From: Actinotalea lenta
Lineage (GTDB): Bacteria > Actinomycetota > Actinomycetes > Actinomycetales > Cellulomonadaceae
Direction of reading: 5' to 3'
DNA length: 64,000 bases
Assembly (NCBI RefSeq): GCF_030586465.1
Contig: NZ_JAUQYP010000001.1
Location: 620,001 to 684,000 of the forward strand
Shown: positions 8,423 through 16,520 of the stretch, piece after piece
How positions within the stretch are numbered: the stretch's first letter is position 1
Layout: each line of letters starts with the position of its first letter
Notes under the pieces: generated by a model
Told to the model about the DNA's origin: nothing
Database searches by the model: none
Seen by the model: the letters and a program-made list of their open reading frames with translations, nothing else
Program-made: the position numbers and the translations under genes

Positions 8423-9448
8423 CTACGTCCCGGTCGAGAGCCCCGTGCACCCGCAGGACTCGCGGTGCTTGAGCGTGGGCTCGAGCCGCCGATGGCGCGG
8501 TGGCAGGTCCCGGTCCGCCAGACGGTCCAGGAGCATGGACACAGCCCCGGCACCAAGCTCGTCGACCGGTTGGGACACGGCGGTGAGCCGCGGGCGGAAG
8601 ATGTTCGCCCAGGGGAAGTCGTCGAACGCGACCAGGGCCATGTCGCGGGGCGCCTCCATGTGGTGATGCTGGAGAGCCGCCATCGTGCCGATCGTCACCT
8701 GGTTGTTGCCCATCACGATGGCCGTCGGGGGCTCGGGCAGGCCCAGCAACGTGGCCACCGCATCGTCGGTGGTCTCCTCACTTCCGCGGACTCCGACCTG
8801 GACGAGGTCCTCGTCTCGCGTCAGACCATTCCGCTCTATCCCGTTCCAGTACCCGCTGAGCCGCTCGATCGTCGTCTCGAGCATCGGGTCACTCGTGATC
8901 GTCGCGATCCTCGAGTGCCCGATCTGCGCCAGGTGGTCGACCAGCCGTGCCGTGGGCTCTTCGTTCACGACGCCGATCGCGTCGACTCCCGGACGCTCGC
9001 GCGTCGGGATGCGGTCGATGAGGACAACAGGGATCCGTCGCTGGACGAGGGCGTCGAGCACGGAGTCGGCCTCGCCACTCGGCGCGATGACCATCGCGTC
9101 GACGCGGTGCGAGAGCAGGTCCCGCACGGCACGTCGCTCACGTACGGGGTCGTCATGAGTGTCCGCGAGCAGCAACGAGTACCCCGCCCGGGAGATGCTC
9201 CGTTCGATCGCGTGGACCACGGTCCCGAAATAGGGGTTCGAGATGGCGGACATGGCCAGACCGATGGTCTGCGTGGTCCCCGTGCGCAGCGACCTACCGA
9301 TCCCGTCGCTCAGGTAGCCGGTCGCCTCGATCGCCTCGAGGACTGCTCTCTCGGTCTCGGGATCGACCTTGCGCGTCTTGTTGATGACGTGCGAGACGGT
9401 GGTCGCGGAGACCTGAGCGACCCGAGCAACGTCCCGCATCGTCACCAT
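8423..9448 (-). CDS. LacI family transcriptional regulator of the sugar operon
   Basis: The 341-residue protein has a LacI HTH at residues 4-50 (MRDVARVAQVSATTVSHVIN) and a sugar-sensing domain with SAISNPYFGTVVHAIE and VALVAFDDFPWANIF. The C-terminus CGC is frequent in LacI proteins of sugar operons. It is the last gene of a minus-strand run encoding an ABC importer, mutarotase, dehydrogenase and kinase. The ATG at 9448 has AGGAG 5 nt upstream; initiation at the later ATG (residue 4) is possible. It probably binds the palindrome at 15287-15306, whose TTGCGCAA core with central CG suits this family. The effector sugar is unknown. Confidence 0.85.
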   Translation of the reverse strand: MVTMRDVARVAQVSATTVSHVINKTRKVDPETERAVLEAIEATGYLSDGIGRSLRTGTTQTIGLAMSAISNPYFGTVVHAIERSISRAGYSLLLADTHDDPVRERRAVRDLLSHRVDAMVIAPSGEADSVLDALVQRRIPVVLIDRIPTRERPGVDAIGVVNEEPTARLVDHLAQIGHSRIATITSDPMLETTIERLSGYWNGIERNGLTRDEDLVQVGVRGSEETTDDAVATLLGLPEPPTAIVMGNNQVTIGTMAALQHHHMEAPRDMALVAFDDFPWANIFRPRLTAVSQPVDELGAGAVSMLLDRLADRDLPPRHRRLEPTLKHRESCGCTGLSTGT

Positions 9449-9481
9449 CGAAACTCCTCAATCGCAGCCGGGTGCCATGGC

Positions 9482-10120
9482 TCAGATCCACTCGATAACC
9501 TGGTCGGCCCGGTGCCTCGTCGACGCGATGAGACGCGCGTTGTCCTCGTCCGGTCCCAGAGCCCAGGCAATTGCCTCGTCACGAGCCTTGCCGAATGCCA
9601 CGTGCCGATCAATGAGACGCTCCAGGCGGACATCGCGCGGCACCTCGACAAACCATACTTCGTCCACGTACTTCCGGACCTTCGTCCACGGGTCCAGGTC
9701 CGCGAGAAGGTAGTTGCCCTCCGTCAGCACGACCGGGATTTCACGCGGGATCGGGATGCTGGCAGCAATGGGTTCTTCCAGGCCCCTCCGATAGGAGGGA
9801 GCGTAGACGACTTCCTCGTCGCGGGCCCTCAGCCGCTCGAGCAACGCGACGTAGCCGTCCGCGTCGAACGTGTCGATCGCCCCTTTTCGGTCCTCGAGCG
9901 GTGTGCCTGCGATCACGCTGCCGGCCAGGTGGAAACCGTCCATCGGAACAGTCACGCACACGTCGCTGCCCAGGTGCTGCGCAACGAGCTCTGCGACGGT
10001 CGACTTGCCGGATCCGGGTTCCCCGACGAGACCCACGATGTACCGGGCCGACGTTTGCGCCGCACGGCCGCGAAGGCGTTCGACCAGCGTGCCGAGGTCA
10101 GGCACTGATGCGATGTCCAC
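9482..10120 (-). CDS. P-loop sugar/nucleoside kinase (FrcK/uridine-kinase-like)
   Basis: The 212-residue protein has a Walker A motif GEPGSGKST (residues 33-41), MDGFHLAG shortly after, and LTEGNYLLADLDPW, all typical of the phosphoribulokinase/uridine-kinase-like group that includes the fructose-import kinase FrcK and pantothenate-kinase-like proteins. In this operon it most likely phosphorylates the sugar imported by the ABC system. The GTG at 10120 is chosen because AAGGAAG lies just upstream. An upstream GTG at 10183 would overlap the SDR gene by 20 nt and lacks support. Class is well supported; substrate is inferred. Confidence 0.75.
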   Translation of the reverse strand: MDIASVPDLGTLVERLRGRAAQTSARYIVGLVGEPGSGKSTVAELVAQHLGSDVCVTVPMDGFHLAGSVIAGTPLEDRKGAIDTFDADGYVALLERLRARDEEVVYAPSYRRGLEEPIAASIPIPREIPVVLTEGNYLLADLDPWTKVRKYVDEVWFVEVPRDVRLERLIDRHVAFGKARDEAIAWALGPDEDNARLIASTRHRADQVIEWI

Positions 10121-10163
10121 AAGTCTTCCTTCGCGCTCGCCGTCCAGGGGTCCCGTCCGTCCT

Positions 10164-10901
10164 CTACTGGTGACCGTTTTCACTCATCGGGTACACCACG
10201 ACCTCCGTGATGCGCGCGTTGGCGGGCTGGTTGATCGCGTACATCACCGACTCGGCGACGGTCTTCGGGCTCAGCCGGTCGAGCTGCTTGGCCGCCTCCG
10301 GGTCGATCCCCGTACCGAACGCCCAGGTCGTGTCGATCCCGGCCGGGCAGATCGCGGTGACCTTGATGCCCTGGGGGCTGAGCTCCTTGTCCAGACCGCG
10401 AGACAGGCCGACGACCGCCCACTTCGTCGCCGAGTACGCGGACGCGCCGGCGAATCCTGCCAGGCCGGTGATCGACGCGATGTTGACCAGGTTTCCGCCG
10501 CCCTGGGCCTCGAGGTGCGGGATGACCGCTCGGGAGTACAGGAACACGCTCCGAAGATTGACACGGACCTGCTCGTCGAAGTCGTCCACGGCCATCTCTG
10601 CCAGGGGTCCGAGGATCCCGATCCCGGCGTTGTTGACGAGGATGTCGAGCGTGCCCGACGTCGAGAGGGCTGCAGCCACCACGCGGTCCACGTCCTCCTC
10701 GGCGCTCGCGTCACCGGGAACCGCCGTGACGGCGCCCCCACGCTCGACGATCTCCTCGGCGACGGAGTCCAGCGCCGCGGCTCCACGGGCGGTGATCACG
10801 ACGTGGGCGCCCTCGGCCGCGAGGGCAAGCGCCACCTCGCGTCCCACCCCACGGCTCGCGCCGGTGACGATCGCGGTCCGTCCGGACAGAGTGCTCATCA
10901 T
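10164..10901 (-). CDS. SDR family NAD(P)-dependent oxidoreductase
   Basis: The 245-residue classical short-chain dehydrogenase has the cofactor motif TGASRGVG (13-20), NNAG (90-93) and the catalytic set Ser143, Tyr156 and Lys160 in YSATK. The C-terminal part resembles YdfG-type enzymes that oxidise or reduce hydroxy acids or polyols. Within the operon it may interconvert a sugar and a sugar alcohol before or after the kinase step. ATG codons at 10901 and 10898 are both usable; AAAGG stands 5 nt before the first. It follows the RbsD gene by 23 nt. Confidence 0.85.
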   Translation of the reverse strand: MMSTLSGRTAIVTGASRGVGREVALALAAEGAHVVITARGAAALDSVAEEIVERGGAVTAVPGDASAEEDVDRVVAAALSTSGTLDILVNNAGIGILGPLAEMAVDDFDEQVRVNLRSVFLYSRAVIPHLEAQGGGNLVNIASITGLAGFAGASAYSATKWAVVGLSRGLDKELSPQGIKVTAICPAGIDTTWAFGTGIDPEAAKQLDRLSPKTVAESVMYAINQPANARITEVVVYPMSENGHQ

Positions 10902-10924
10902 GGTTGCCTTTCCTAGGAGATCGT

Positions 10925-11347
10925 TCACGCGGTCTGACGGAGTCCGAGGCTCAGGACGATGCACGACGCGGGGCGCGTGTCCCCCGTCATGATCGCCAGA
11001 GCCACGTCGTCGTCGTGGAAAGCGGTCCGGATCTGGGATCCCTTGACGGCCTCCACCTGCACCGACGGCCCCAGGAGCCGCCGGTAGTCCGTCCAGATCT
11101 CCGGGAGGCTCCCGTCCTCGAAGACGGCGGCGGCCGCACTCTCGATCGCCACCTGCTCGACGAGCACCTCGAGCACCTGCGTGACGGTCAGAAGGCCGGG
11201 CGCCAGGTTCAGGTAGACCTTGGGGACCTTCGGCCCGAGGAAGGTCGTCGAGGGGAAGTGCCCGTCGGCGACGAGCACCTTCGAGGTGTGCCCGGCACGC
11301 GCGAGCGCCAGGAGGATGTCGGGGTGGATGATGCTTCCGTTGATCAC
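10925..11347 (-). CDS. RbsD/FucU family sugar mutarotase
   Basis: The 140-residue product equals the usual length of RbsD (about 139). It carries the conserved early region with HPDILLALARAGH, placing a His at residue 20 as in the E. coli enzyme, and VADGHFP after it. RbsD/FucU proteins interconvert cyclic forms of ribose, fucose or related sugars after import so that the kinase gets its anomer. The GTG at 11347 is preferred because AAAGGA lies 6 nt upstream; an ATG at 11362 would include that site. It sits between the binding-protein gene and an SDR gene. Confidence 0.85.
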   Translation of the reverse strand: MINGSIIHPDILLALARAGHTSKVLVADGHFPSTTFLGPKVPKVYLNLAPGLLTVTQVLEVLVEQVAIESAAAAVFEDGSLPEIWTDYRRLLGPSVQVEAVKGSQIRTAFHDDDVALAIMTGDTRPASCIVLSLGLRQTA

Positions 11348-11404
11348 GGGAGTTCCTTTCACTTCATGACGTCAGTGATCTGGACGAGGCGGCGCACGCG
11401 CCAC

Positions 11405-11459
11405 GGGATGCGCCCGTCGCACGCCTGTGCGTTCGGTGCCCGAGCGGCGGGCGCATCCC
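11405..11459 (-). terminator. Intra-operon hairpin after the binding-protein gene (mRNA stabiliser or partial terminator)
   Basis: GGGATGCGCCCG (11405-11416) and CGGGCGCATCCC (11448-11459) form a perfect 12-bp stem. The 31-nt loop holds a second hairpin, CGCAC-GCCT-GTGCG. It lies 36 nt past the stop of the binding-protein gene and before rbsD. Such structures commonly protect the abundant binding-protein mRNA and reduce downstream expression in ABC operons. Confidence 0.5.
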
Positions 11460-11495
11460 TGCGGCGAGGGGGGCCGAGAACGCGACCCGGGGCGG

Positions 11496-12485
11496 CTACT
11501 GGTAGAGCAGGGCCGCGATCTTCGGGTCGTCGATGTTGGTCGAGTCGTACCAGTAGGAGCCGGTGTCGGTGAAGTCGTCCACCGTCTTGCCGGTGGCCAC
11601 GTCGTAGGCGCTCTGCACGACCTGCGCGCCCATCCCGATCGGGTCCTGGGTGATGGCACCCGCCATGAGGCCGCTCTTGATCGCCTCGATCTGCGCAGCG
11701 CCCGAGTCGAACCCGACGATGGTGATGTCCCCGGGCTTCATGCCCAGCTCCTTGACACCGTTGACGACGCCGATCGCCGAACCCTCGTTGGTGGCGAAGA
11801 TGCCCTTGAGGTCCGGGTGAGCCGCGATCATGGTCTTGGCGATGTCGGCCGACTCGAGGTGGTCGCCCTCGCCGTACTGGATGTCGACGATGTTGACGTC
11901 CGGGTAGTCCGACTTGATCGTCTCCACGAACCCGTCGCGGCGGTCGATCCCGGTCGTGGTGATCTGGCTGTGACCGACGACCGCGATGTCGCCCTCGCCG
12001 CCGATGAGGTCCGCCATGTGCTGGGCGGCGAGCGCCGCGGCCGCGTAGTTGTCGCTGGCCGCCAGGCTCGACGCGTAGTCGGAGTTGCAGGGGGTGTCGA
12101 ACTCGATGATCGGGACCCCCTTGGCCTTCGCCTCCTCATAGGTGGGGATGCAGGCCTCCGGGTCGAGTGCCGCGAAACCGATCGCGGCCGGCTTCTTGTC
12201 GATCGCCGTCTTCAGCATCTGCAGCTGCTTGTCGATCTCGACCTCCGCCGCCGGGCCCTCGAAGGTGATGTCGACGCCCAGCTCCTCGGCCTTCTGCTCC
12301 GCACCCTTGCGGACGGCCTGCCAGAACTGGTGCTGATACCCCTTCGAGATCAGCGCGATCTGCATCTTCCCGCTGCCGCCACTGGCCTCCTTCGCCCCTG
12401 CGGTCTCGCCTCCCGCACAACCGGACAAGGCCAGTGCGGCCGAGGCGATCAGGGCCGCGAGCGCACCCACACGATGACGTGCCAT
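11496..12485 (-). CDS. Sugar ABC transporter substrate-binding lipoprotein (RbsB-like)
   Basis: The 329-residue protein begins with a lipoprotein signal whose lipobox is LSGC23. The remainder is a Peripla_BP_4 ribose/xylose-type binding domain: IALISKGYQHQFWQAVRKGA at the start, then IEFDTPCNSD, AVVGHSQITTTGIDRRDG and IFATNEGSAIGVVNGV. It captures the sugar outside the membrane for the adjacent permease and ATPase. The PISKG/QFWQ ligand region suits a pentose or ketose, but the exact sugar is not readable. It is third in the operon; a stem-loop follows its stop codon. Confidence 0.9.
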   Translation of the reverse strand: MARHRVGALAALIASAALALSGCAGGETAGAKEASGGSGKMQIALISKGYQHQFWQAVRKGAEQKAEELGVDITFEGPAAEVEIDKQLQMLKTAIDKKPAAIGFAALDPEACIPTYEEAKAKGVPIIEFDTPCNSDYASSLAASDNYAAAALAAQHMADLIGGEGDIAVVGHSQITTTGIDRRDGFVETIKSDYPDVNIVDIQYGEGDHLESADIAKTMIAAHPDLKGIFATNEGSAIGVVNGVKELGMKPGDITIVGFDSGAAQIEAIKSGLMAGAITQDPIGMGAQVVQSAYDVATGKTVDDFTDTGSYWYDSTNIDDPKIAALLYQ

Positions 12486-12611
12486 GACTCTCTCTCCATT
12501 CCTCTGGGTCTTCCGTCAGCGGGCGCCGACGGCCCGACATCTCTCTGACTGCGCCTGGCGACTCGCCGTCACCGTGGAGTGGTGGGCGCATGCACCACCG
12601 GGTGCGGACGC

Positions 12612-13667
12612 TCAGGCTCGCGAACGATTGCGGAGCGAGTCGGAGAACACCGCGATCAGGATCACGAAACCCACCACGACGTTCTGCCACTCGGTCTGGA
12701 TGGACATGATCCGCAGGCCGTTGATCAGCACGCTCATGATCAGGGCTCCGATCACGGTCCCGAGCATCGATCCACGACCCCCGAGGAGCGACGTCCCACC
12801 GATGACCACGGCCGCGATCGCCTGGAGCTCGTATCCCAGGCCGAGCTGGGGCTGGGCCGAGTCGAGGCGCGAGGCCATCACCACGCCCGCGGTCCCGGTG
12901 AAGACGCCGGACAGCGTGTAGATGGCGATCTTCCAGTTCCGCGTGTTGACGCCCGACAGGCGCGTGGCCTCCTCGTTGGAGCCGATCGCGAACGTGTAGC
13001 GGCCGAAGACCGTCTTGGTCAGCAGCAGGTACGCCAGGACCGCCACGACCACCGTGATGAGGACCGCGTTCGGGAGCCCGGGCACCACGGTCCCGAGTGC
13101 GATCTGCCTGAAGTTCGGCGCCGCCGTCGAGAAGTAGATCGGACGGATGCCGGAGACGATGAGCGCGAGACCCTGAGCGATCATCATCATCGCGAGGGTG
13201 GCGATGAAGGGGGGCAGCTTCAAGAACGTGATGTTTAGTCCGTTCGCCAGCCCCATCGCTGCGCCCGTTGCCACGCCACCGACGATCCCCAGCCACACAG
13301 GCAGGCCAAGGTTCACGACCATGACACCGGTGGTCACCGATGCCATCGTCATTCCGGTTCCGATCGACAGATCGATGCCGCCGGTGATGATGACGAACGT
13401 CGTCCCCAGGGCCAGGATCGCGACCACCGCGGTGGCGAGCAGAACCCCGGAGATGTTGCTCCAGCTGAAGAAGTTGTTGCCGAAGATGGAGAAGAAGGCG
13501 ATCAGGACGGCCAGCGTCCCGAAGGCGAGGGACTGCTGCATCTGGCGACGTGCGAAAGCACGGACACGCATCCGACGGTTGTGTTGCCCGGTGGCCGCGC
13601 CGACCCCTTCTTCGAGCGGCTCGTTGGTGTCCGTCACAGGCGTACTGCTCTGCGTTGGGGCATTCAT
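12612..13667 (-). CDS. Sugar ABC transporter permease (RbsC-like)
   Basis: The 351-residue protein has a polar N-terminal leader of about 45 residues, then eight to ten hydrophobic helices. The BPD_transp_2 signatures GTTFVIITGGIDLSIGTGM and YTFAIGSNEEATRLSGVN are clear, as in RbsC/XylH. It forms the membrane pore of the importer together with the ATPase. Its ATG at 13667 overlaps the TGA of the ATPase gene (TGATG), implying translational coupling. A 126-nt gap separates it from the binding-protein gene. Confidence 0.9.
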   Translation of the reverse strand: MNAPTQSSTPVTDTNEPLEEGVGAATGQHNRRMRVRAFARRQMQQSLAFGTLAVLIAFFSIFGNNFFSWSNISGVLLATAVVAILALGTTFVIITGGIDLSIGTGMTMASVTTGVMVVNLGLPVWLGIVGGVATGAAMGLANGLNITFLKLPPFIATLAMMMIAQGLALIVSGIRPIYFSTAAPNFRQIALGTVVPGLPNAVLITVVVAVLAYLLLTKTVFGRYTFAIGSNEEATRLSGVNTRNWKIAIYTLSGVFTGTAGVVMASRLDSAQPQLGLGYELQAIAAVVIGGTSLLGGRGSMLGTVIGALIMSVLINGLRIMSIQTEWQNVVVGFVILIAVFSDSLRNRSRA

Positions 13668-15172
13668 CAGTGCTCCTCCCCGTGGGCGGCTAGCTCCATG
13701 ATCTTCTTCTGACTCGCTTCTTCGTTTCGAAGGGTGCCAACCACCTGACCGTTGGCCATCACGACGATCCTGTTGGCCACGCGGAGAATCTCCGGTAGCT
13801 CTGATGAGATGACGATGATGGATTTCCCGGATGCCGCGAGGCGTTGGAGAAGCTGGTAGATCTCCTCCTTCGCACCCACATCGATCCCGCGCGTCGGCTC
13901 ATCGAAGATGAGGACGTCGCAGTCACGCAGAAGCCATTTCGCGATGACGACCTTCTGCTGATTACCGCCGGACAACAGCTTCACGGTCTGCGTGACGGAC
14001 GGCGTCTTGATACGCAGGGCCTTGACGTACTCCTCGGCCCGAGCCTTGGTCTGGGAGTCGCGCATCCAGCCGAGCGCGTTCGCGTGACCGGGGAGGGAGG
14101 CGAGCACCGTGTTGAAGGTGACGTCCTGCTCGAGCATGAGACCCAGCAGCTTGCGGTCCTCGCTGAGGTAGCCGATGCCCAGCTTCACGGCGTCGGCGGG
14201 CTGCTTGATGTCAGCGGCCCGGCCGTTGACGGTGATGGTGCCGCCGTCGCGCGGGTCTGCACCGATCATGGCTCGCGCCGTCTCGGTACGCCCTGCGCCC
14301 ATGAGGCCCGCGAAGCCCAGGATCTCGCCGCGATGCAGCTCGAAGCTCACGCCTTTGAGGAGGGAGCGGGTCCTCAGCTCCTCCACCTTCAGCACCACCG
14401 GATCACCCAGGTGCTCGCGCGCAGCGGGTCGGGCGTTCTCGTCGATGTGCCGGCCGACCATCATCTCGATGATGGTCGGGATGTCGATCTCCGCCTTCTC
14501 CAGCGTCCCGATGAACTCGCCGTCGCGCAGCACCGTGACGCGGTCGGCGAGACGCCTCACCTCGTCCATCCGGTGCGAGATGTAGATGATCCCGGTCCCG
14601 CGCGCCCGCAGCTGCTCGATCAGGGTGAAGAGGGTCTCGACCTCGCTGTCCGTGAGCGCCGAGGTGGGTTCGTCCATGATCAGCACCTTGGCGTTGAAGG
14701 ACAGCGCCTTGGCGATCTCGACCATCTGCTGCTTGGCGATCGTCAGCTCGCCGACCAGCTGCTTCGGGTCCAGGTCGATCCCCAGCCGCCCGAGCAGCTC
14801 CGCCGTCTTCCTGGTGAGCTGCGCCTCGGAGAGGAAGGGTCCGCGCCGGGGCTCGCGTCGGATGAAGATGTTCTGCGCGACCGTGAGGTCGGGCATGAGG
14901 TTCATCTCCTGGTGGATGATGCTGACGCCCATCTCCTGCGCATGCAGCGGGCTGTCCACCTCCACCTCGACGCCGTCGAAGTAGATGCGTCCGGCGTCCC
15001 TGGTGTAGATGCCCGACAGGATCTTCATCAGGGTGGACTTGCCCGCGCCGTTCTCGCCGACCAGCGCGAGCACCTCACCGGACCGGACGTCGAGGCTGAC
15101 GTCCTTGAGTGCCCGGACACCCGGGAACCCCTTGCTGATCCCCGCGAGCTCGAGGCGTGGTGCGGTCGTCAT
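13667..15172 (-). CDS. Sugar ABC transporter ATP-binding protein (RbsA-like, dual ATPase)
   Basis: The 501-residue product matches the usual length of RbsA/MglA proteins, which carry two ABC domains in one chain. The first has Walker A GENGAGKST (39-47) and Walker B LIMDEPTSAL. The second has the degenerate P-loop GLMGAGRTE, the signature LSGGNQQKV and LIFDEPTRGIDVGAK, as usual for this family. It powers sugar import. The ATG at 15172 has AAAGGAG 11 nt upstream. It is the first gene of the operon, about 90 nt downstream of the predicted promoter and palindrome. Confidence 0.92.
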   Translation of the reverse strand: MTTAPRLELAGISKGFPGVRALKDVSLDVRSGEVLALVGENGAGKSTLMKILSGIYTRDAGRIYFDGVEVEVDSPLHAQEMGVSIIHQEMNLMPDLTVAQNIFIRREPRRGPFLSEAQLTRKTAELLGRLGIDLDPKQLVGELTIAKQQMVEIAKALSFNAKVLIMDEPTSALTDSEVETLFTLIEQLRARGTGIIYISHRMDEVRRLADRVTVLRDGEFIGTLEKAEIDIPTIIEMMVGRHIDENARPAAREHLGDPVVLKVEELRTRSLLKGVSFELHRGEILGFAGLMGAGRTETARAMIGADPRDGGTITVNGRAADIKQPADAVKLGIGYLSEDRKLLGLMLEQDVTFNTVLASLPGHANALGWMRDSQTKARAEEYVKALRIKTPSVTQTVKLLSGGNQQKVVIAKWLLRDCDVLIFDEPTRGIDVGAKEEIYQLLQRLAASGKSIIVISSELPEILRVANRIVVMANGQVVGTLRNEEASQKKIMELAAHGEEH

Positions 15173-15270
15173 CACATCCGCTCCTTTGACGGCTGAGGTG
15201 GGACACGCGAACCAGGACGTTCTGGTCCACGCCACGACGTTCATCGGCTCGTCGCCTGCACTGGCCGGGA

Positions 15271-15300
15271 GTCTGGCACAGAGGAATACGATTGCGCAAT
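15271..15300 (-). promoter_or_regulatory. Candidate promoter of the sugar operon
   Basis: On the minus strand TTGCGC (15300-15295) and CAGACT (15276-15271) are separated by 18 nt. The -35 lies within the perfect palindrome at 15287-15306, so repressor binding would occlude it. The leader to the ATPase gene would be about 90 nt. Confidence 0.4.
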
Positions 15301-15306
15301 CGTATG
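15287..15306. promoter_or_regulatory. Perfect 20-bp palindrome, likely LacI-type operator
   Basis: The half-site ATACGATTGC is followed immediately by its exact reverse complement. The central TTGCGCAA with a CG at the dyad axis matches the general shape of LacI-family operators. It lies 115 nt before the first gene of the sugar operon, whose last gene encodes a LacI-type regulator. Confidence 0.7.
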
Positions 15307-15402
15307 CGCGACTGCTGTGCGGCGGTCGTGCGCGCCGGTTCGGATGCGGACCCCGGGCCCCGCGGGGCCTCGCGCGCCCCCGGACCGCGCGCACCACCGG
15401 GG

Positions 15403-15432
15403 TTCGGAGGGCCTCCCGCCCCGTGCTAGCCT
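15403..15432 (+). promoter_or_regulatory. Candidate promoter of tRNA-Leu
   Basis: TTCGGA (15403-15408) and TAGCCT (15427-15432) are separated by 18 nt. The -10 ends 10 nt before the mature 5' end of the tRNA. The -35 match is weak. Confidence 0.4.
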
Positions 15433-15442
15433 TCTGGCTCAC

Positions 15443-15525
15443 GCGCGAGTGGCGAAATGGCAGACGCGCTGGCTTCAGGTGCCAGTGCCCGCAAGGGCGT
15501 GGGGGTTCAAGTCCCCCCTCGCGCA
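15443..15525 (+). tRNA. tRNA-Leu (anticodon CAG)
   Basis: The 83-nt gene folds as a class II tRNA. Acceptor arms GCGCGAG and CTCGCGC pair fully, with A as discriminator. The anticodon stem CTGGC/GCCAG encloses the loop TTCAGGT, giving anticodon CAG, which reads CUG, the main leucine codon in high-GC genomes. A long variable arm and the T-arm GGGGGTTCAAGTCCCCC are clear. The CCA end is not encoded. Confidence 0.95.
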
Positions 15526-15672
15526 CACATCGGTGGCGGCTCTCCCATGCCCCGGGGAGTCGCCCAGACCGGGACGTCAGGCATGACGAGCGACGGTCCT
15601 GCCGGGGTGCACGCAGCGCAGGGCCTCGAGCCGTGCGGAGCGCGCCGAGGGCACCTGCTGGCGCGGCGCGGA

Positions 15673-15703
15673 CGCCGATGGGCAGGCACCCCTCCCATCG
15701 GCG
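15673..15703. repeat. 10-bp perfect inverted repeat before fhaA
   Basis: CGCCGATGGG (15673-15682) and CCCATCGGCG (15694-15703) are perfect complements around an 11-nt loop. It lies between tRNA-Leu and fhaA and could end the tRNA transcript or act as an operator. A TACGAT box (15706-15711) follows directly and could be a -10 for the fhaA operon. The other sequence from 15526 to 15808 shows no gene. Confidence 0.35.
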
Positions 15704-15808
15704 GATACGATCGGGTGGGGACCCCCGGGACCGTCCTCCGTCGCGCGCCGCCGAGCACGCGTCTCTGTCTCGGGTACTCATGGACTCGAAGGCGCGGAGG
15801 GAGGTGGC

Positions 15809-16513
15809 ATGGGCATCCTCGACAAGTTCGAGAAGGGCGTGGAGCGCGCCGTCAACTCCGCGTTCGCCAAGACCTCCCGCGGCGACCTGAAACCTGTCGA
15901 GATCGCCAGTGCCCTGCGGCGCGAGCTCGACGACCGCGCGGCCGTGGTCGGGCGCGACCGCACCGTCGTCCCGAACGAGTTCACGGTCGAGCTCTCGCCC
16001 ACGGACCTCGCTCAGGTCGAGGGGTGGGGGGCCGACACCCTCGCCGACGAGCTCGCCACCACCGTCACCGAGCACGCCGGCCGCCAGCGCTACGCCTTCG
16101 TGGGCCCCGTCACCGTGACCTTCGTGGAGGGCGACACCCTCGACCCCGGCCGATTCCAGCTCCGCAGCGCGACGGTGCGGGGCGCGGTGGCCCCCGCCAC
16201 CTCCGCGGCGAGCTCGCGGCACCCGATGGTCGACATCGACGGTCAGCGGTACCTGCTGACCGGCCCGGTCACCGTCATCGGTCGCGGCAGCGACGCGGAC
16301 ATCATCGTCGACGACCCGGGGATCTCCCGGCGCCACCTGGAGATCCGCGTCACCCCGGACGGCGTCATCGCATCCGACCTCGGATCGACGAACGGCACCT
16401 ACGTCGAGGGTCACCTCGTGCCTGCGGCCACGCTGGTGGACGGCAACACCGTGACCATCGGCCGTACCCAGATCCTGTTCTGGACCGGAGCCGACGACGA
16501 CGAGGAGGGGTGA
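15809..16513 (+). CDS. fhaA: FhaA: DUF3662 and FHA domain-containing protein
   Basis: The 234-residue protein starts with the DUF3662 domain (residues 1-115: MGILDKFEKGVERAVNSAFA, PVEIASALRREL) and ends with an FHA phosphothreonine-binding domain (about 150-228: IGRGSDADIIVDDP, ISRRHLEI, DLGSTNGTYVEG). FhaA binds phosphorylated partners of the PknA/PknB kinases, notably the pseudokinase part of MurJ in mycobacteria. The linker here is only about 30 residues, far shorter than in M. tuberculosis FhaA. GGGAGG precedes the ATG. It opens the seven-gene phosphorylation and cell-wall operon. Confidence 0.92.
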   Translation: MGILDKFEKGVERAVNSAFAKTSRGDLKPVEIASALRRELDDRAAVVGRDRTVVPNEFTVELSPTDLAQVEGWGADTLADELATTVTEHAGRQRYAFVGPVTVTFVEGDTLDPGRFQLRSATVRGAVAPATSAASSRHPMVDIDGQRYLLTGPVTVIGRGSDADIIVDDPGISRRHLEIRVTPDGVIASDLGSTNGTYVEGHLVPAATLVDGNTVTIGRTQILFWTGADDDEEG

Positions 16514-16520
16514 GGCCCGC

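Noticed and set aside
10121-10183. Longer start (GTG at 10183) for the sugar kinase
   Set aside because: It would overlap the SDR gene, has no ribosome site, and adds polar residues with no family match; the GTG at 10120 has AAGGAAG.
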